From Streptomyces bacillaris (GTDB taxonomy: Bacteria > Actinomycetota > Actinomycetes > Streptomycetales > Streptomycetaceae), in the NCBI RefSeq assembly GCF_003268675.1, contig NZ_CP029378.1, positions 7,750,001-7,814,000 on the forward strand: a DNA stretch of 64,000 nucleotides, given 5' to 3'. This document shows positions 63,702 to 64,000 of the stretch, piece by piece. The notes below the pieces were generated by a model, which worked only from the letters and a program-made list of their open reading frames with translations, had not been told where the DNA came from and searched no databases. Within the stretch, counting starts at the first letter, position 1; each line of letters starts with the position of its first letter. Position numbers and translations under genes: made by a program.

Positions 63702-64000
63702 TCACGCTGTGGTGGCGTAGATGACGAGGTTGCTGCGGTACTCGCCGCGTGTGCGGTCGTAGGTGCCGGAGCAGGTGATGAGGTGGAGTGCGGGCGGGCC
63801 GGTGGTCGCGTAGACCTTGCTGTCGGGGAACGTGTCCTTCTCGTACTGGCGCAGTGCCTGGACGGTGAAGGTGACGTGGGAGCGGTCGTCGCGGGCGACA
63901 GTGATCTTGTCGCCCGGGCGGAGTGCGGAGAGTCCGTGGAAGGCGCCCGGACCGGTGGTGGAGTCGACATGACCGACGACTATGGCCGCTCCTGAGTTAC
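63702..64000 (-). CDS. class F-type sortase, C-terminal part (start outside window)
   Basis: The final 98 or so residues of a sortase: catalytic His in AIVVGHVDSTTGPGAF, Cys in LHLITCSGTYD and Arg in RGEYRSNLVIYA. The strands GLSALRPGDKITVARDD and FTVQALRQYEKDTFP match the class F group of actinobacteria. It is an extracytoplasmic transpeptidase that attaches sorting-signal proteins to the cell wall. The N-terminal membrane anchor lies beyond the window. The 63429-63701 gap before it shows no gene. Confidence 0.8.
   Translation of the reverse strand, partial: NSGAAIVVGHVDSTTGPGAFHGLSALRPGDKITVARDDRSHVTFTVQALRQYEKDTFPDSKVYATTGPPALHLITCSGTYDRTRGEYRSNLVIYATTA

Noticed and set aside
63520..63724. 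Small plus-strand genes before the sortase
   Set aside because: Frames overlap each other and the sortase end, with no protein-like composition or ribosome binding site.
1..64000. CRISPR array or cas genes
   Set aside because: No regularly spaced repeats of 25-40 bp or Cas-like proteins were found; the palindrome array at 59 kb is irregular and has no spacers.

Overview
The window is high-GC DNA with the dense reading frames, GTG starts and 4-bp ATGA/GTGA gene overlaps typical of Streptomyces or a close relative. The right two thirds contain IS remnants, a group II intron, relaxase genes and many broken genes. This points to an accessory region: a chromosome arm, an integrated element or a plasmid. 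No rRNA, tRNA or CRISPR array was seen.

Layout. (1) 1-10.9 kb is part of a biosynthetic cluster built from discrete enzymes. A leftward operon encodes an ACP-adenylating-enzyme fusion, a ketosynthase, a ketosynthase-like partner that lacks the active-site Cys, an ACP and a ketoreductase cut by the window edge. A divergent rightward set encodes a second acyl-adenylating enzyme, a hotdog thioesterase, a DHA2-type MFS exporter and an asparagine-synthetase-like amidotransferase. A plausible reading is starter activation, chain extension, release or editing, amidation and export; the product is not identifiable. (2) 11-18 kb holds small secreted proteins, including a divergent pair of related four-Cys proteins, among IS256, IS481 and IS1182 relics. 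(3) 18.1-21.5 kb is an acyl-lipid desaturase with its [2Fe-2S] reductase, opposite a PucR-type regulator. (4) 22-24.2 kb has two hypothetical genes beside a second IS256 element.

(5) 24.5-35.2 kb is a DNA-repair and mutagenesis block: an imuB-like Y-family gene overlapping dnaE2, then Ku and an ATP-dependent DNA ligase (NHEJ), with a relic of a second imuB-like gene at the far side. A complete group II intron lies directly upstream of dnaE2. Removing it restores a canonical LexA box (TCGAAC-N4-GTTCGA) next to another, nearly perfect box that remains. An ArsR regulator with a clear operator and an SRPBCC partner sit between the two repair pairs.

(6) 35.3-43.5 kb contains a TPR-like membrane protein, a frameshifted HNH lipoprotein, a six-bladed tectonin-type propeller protein, a truncated relaxase with its small antisense neighbour, a truncated DnaQ-type exonuclease, and a methyltransferase bracketed by diverged copies of the 3' end of a PucR-type gene. 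(7) 43.9-53.1 kb has a frameshifted peptidoglycan amidase and a 2085-residue Rhs protein with a membrane-active-looking C-terminal tip and a small lower-GC membrane protein behind it, a candidate toxin-immunity pair. (8) 53.2-60.8 kb is conjugative-element territory: an IS3 relic, a frameshifted TerD-VWA gene, a full MobF-like relaxase with the same hairpin-small gene-motif arrangement as the truncated copy at 38.5 kb, a palindrome-rich non-coding locus, a Lys/Ala-rich zinc-motif protein and a fragment of a replication-relaxation-type gene. (9) 61.3-64 kb has a frameshifted MMPL transporter and the end of a class F-type sortase.

At least five otherwise convincing genes are split by single-base shifts, several at or beside G/C runs. 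These could be sequencing errors or real decay, and the sequence alone cannot separate the two.
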